Translations under genes and position numbers: made by a program
NCBI GenBank assembly: GCA_036794395.1
Contig: DAIRGS010000018.1
Coordinates: forward strand, 1-43,533
DNA from: DASXMX01 sp036794395
Lineage (GTDB): Bacteria > Planctomycetota > Phycisphaerae > Tepidisphaerales > Tepidisphaeraceae
DNA length: 43,533 bases
Reading direction: 5' to 3'
Part shown: piece after piece, positions 43,184 to 43,533 of the stretch
How positions within the stretch are numbered: position 1 is the first letter of the stretch
Layout of the letters: each line of letters begins with the position of its first letter
The notes under the pieces: model-generated
What the model was told of the DNA's origin: nothing
The model's input: only the letters and a program-made list of their open reading frames with translations
Database searches by the model: none

Positions 43184-43533
43184 ACTGTTGACTCCGTTAC
43201 GTTTGCCGAGAGAGGCCGGCGACGCACGTCGCAATTGCCTTCAATCAAATCACACACAGCAAACCCAGCGCCTAAAACTATAAATAGTGCGAATCTCCCT
43301 TCTATCGGAGTCCCACGGGTTGATTGCGGCCCCACCCCAACACACGAGCAACCGCTCGCGGCGTCATCATGGCATGGTCGTGAAGTCGTGTCAGCAACCG
43401 CATGTGGATTGCCCATCACGATCACCAAACGTGCTGAGCTATGGTTCCCCTAGCCCGGAAAATTCATGATTCACCGCGGAGTCGCGGCCTTCGGCTCGAC
43501 TCGACCGAGCTCGTCGCGGGCTGAGGCTCAGGC
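43184..43533. other. Intergenic stretch with no supported gene
   Basis: I see no RNA gene, repeat array or credible coding frame here. An antisense frame (43078-43428) reads over the lipoprotein signal region and lacks any protein-like pattern. Confidence 0.5.

Noticed and set aside
43078..43428. 116-residue minus-strand frame near the window end
   Set aside because: It overlaps the start of a lipoprotein gene in another frame and has no signal or domain.

Overview
The window reads as a chromosome segment of a high-GC Planctomycetota bacterium, most likely from the class Phycisphaerae. Three things support this. Two predicted surface proteins carry the planctomycete-type N-terminal LE-x-R-x-LLA/LMA motif. 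One tiny protein has a PEP-CTERM sorting tail. The rest of the content is typical of the phylum: TPR plus glycosyltransferase fusions, VWA/GATase-like membrane proteins, zinc-ribbon membrane proteins, and large secreted proteins with lectin-like domains. Many genes lack a clear Shine-Dalgarno sequence. The lineage call is inference from gene content; there is no rRNA in the window. I see no rRNA, tRNA, CRISPR array, insertion sequence or prophage. Three 10-N assembly gaps lie at 2824-2833, 27703-27712 and 38634-38643.

Region 1 (1-13.3 kb) is devoted to the envelope and cell surface. It holds a TPR/glycosyltransferase protein; a giant multidomain surface protein whose reading frame is broken only by an N-gap, with its true C-terminal PPC-like domain lying on the far side; a small membrane protein divergent from a protein with two VWA domains and a GATase-like domain; an integral membrane protein; and a malectin-like/Kelch surface protein. 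Region 2 (13.3-17.9 kb) starts with a BrnT/BrnA-like toxin-antitoxin pair whose toxin has a premature TGA where a Trp codon is expected. Two zinc-ribbon membrane proteins, a pseudopilin-tail-like protein and a lipoprotein follow.

Region 3 (18.0-22.5 kb) is one 1474-residue secreted HtrA-like protease with a long extracellular tail. Region 4 (22.6-28.3 kb, minus strand) is a run of metabolic and defence-like genes: DUF433, an isoprenylcysteine methyltransferase homologue, an MFS transporter, a ThuA-like protein, an aldo/keto reductase, an AhpD-like protein and DinB. Region 5 (28.4-38.4 kb) holds carbonic anhydrase, an MscS channel, an S9 peptidase with large low-complexity inserts, a VOC protein, a coiled-coil exported protein, succinate-semialdehyde dehydrogenase and quinone oxidoreductase. 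Region 6 (38.4-43.5 kb) holds a repeat-rich stretch, a 2Fe-2S ferredoxin-like protein, a minimal PEP-CTERM protein antisense to a DUF2127 membrane protein, a phosphate uptake pair (DUF47/PhoU-like plus Pit), and two low-complexity lipoproteins separated by a strong terminator.

The most unusual non-coding signal is a family of inverted arrays of degenerate 6- or 7-nt tandem units at gene boundaries (85-207, 230-257, 37357-37443, 41135-41278). They differ in sequence but share their architecture. The 41202-41278 array keeps perfect 7-nt register for 11 units and ends 6 nt before the pit start codon.
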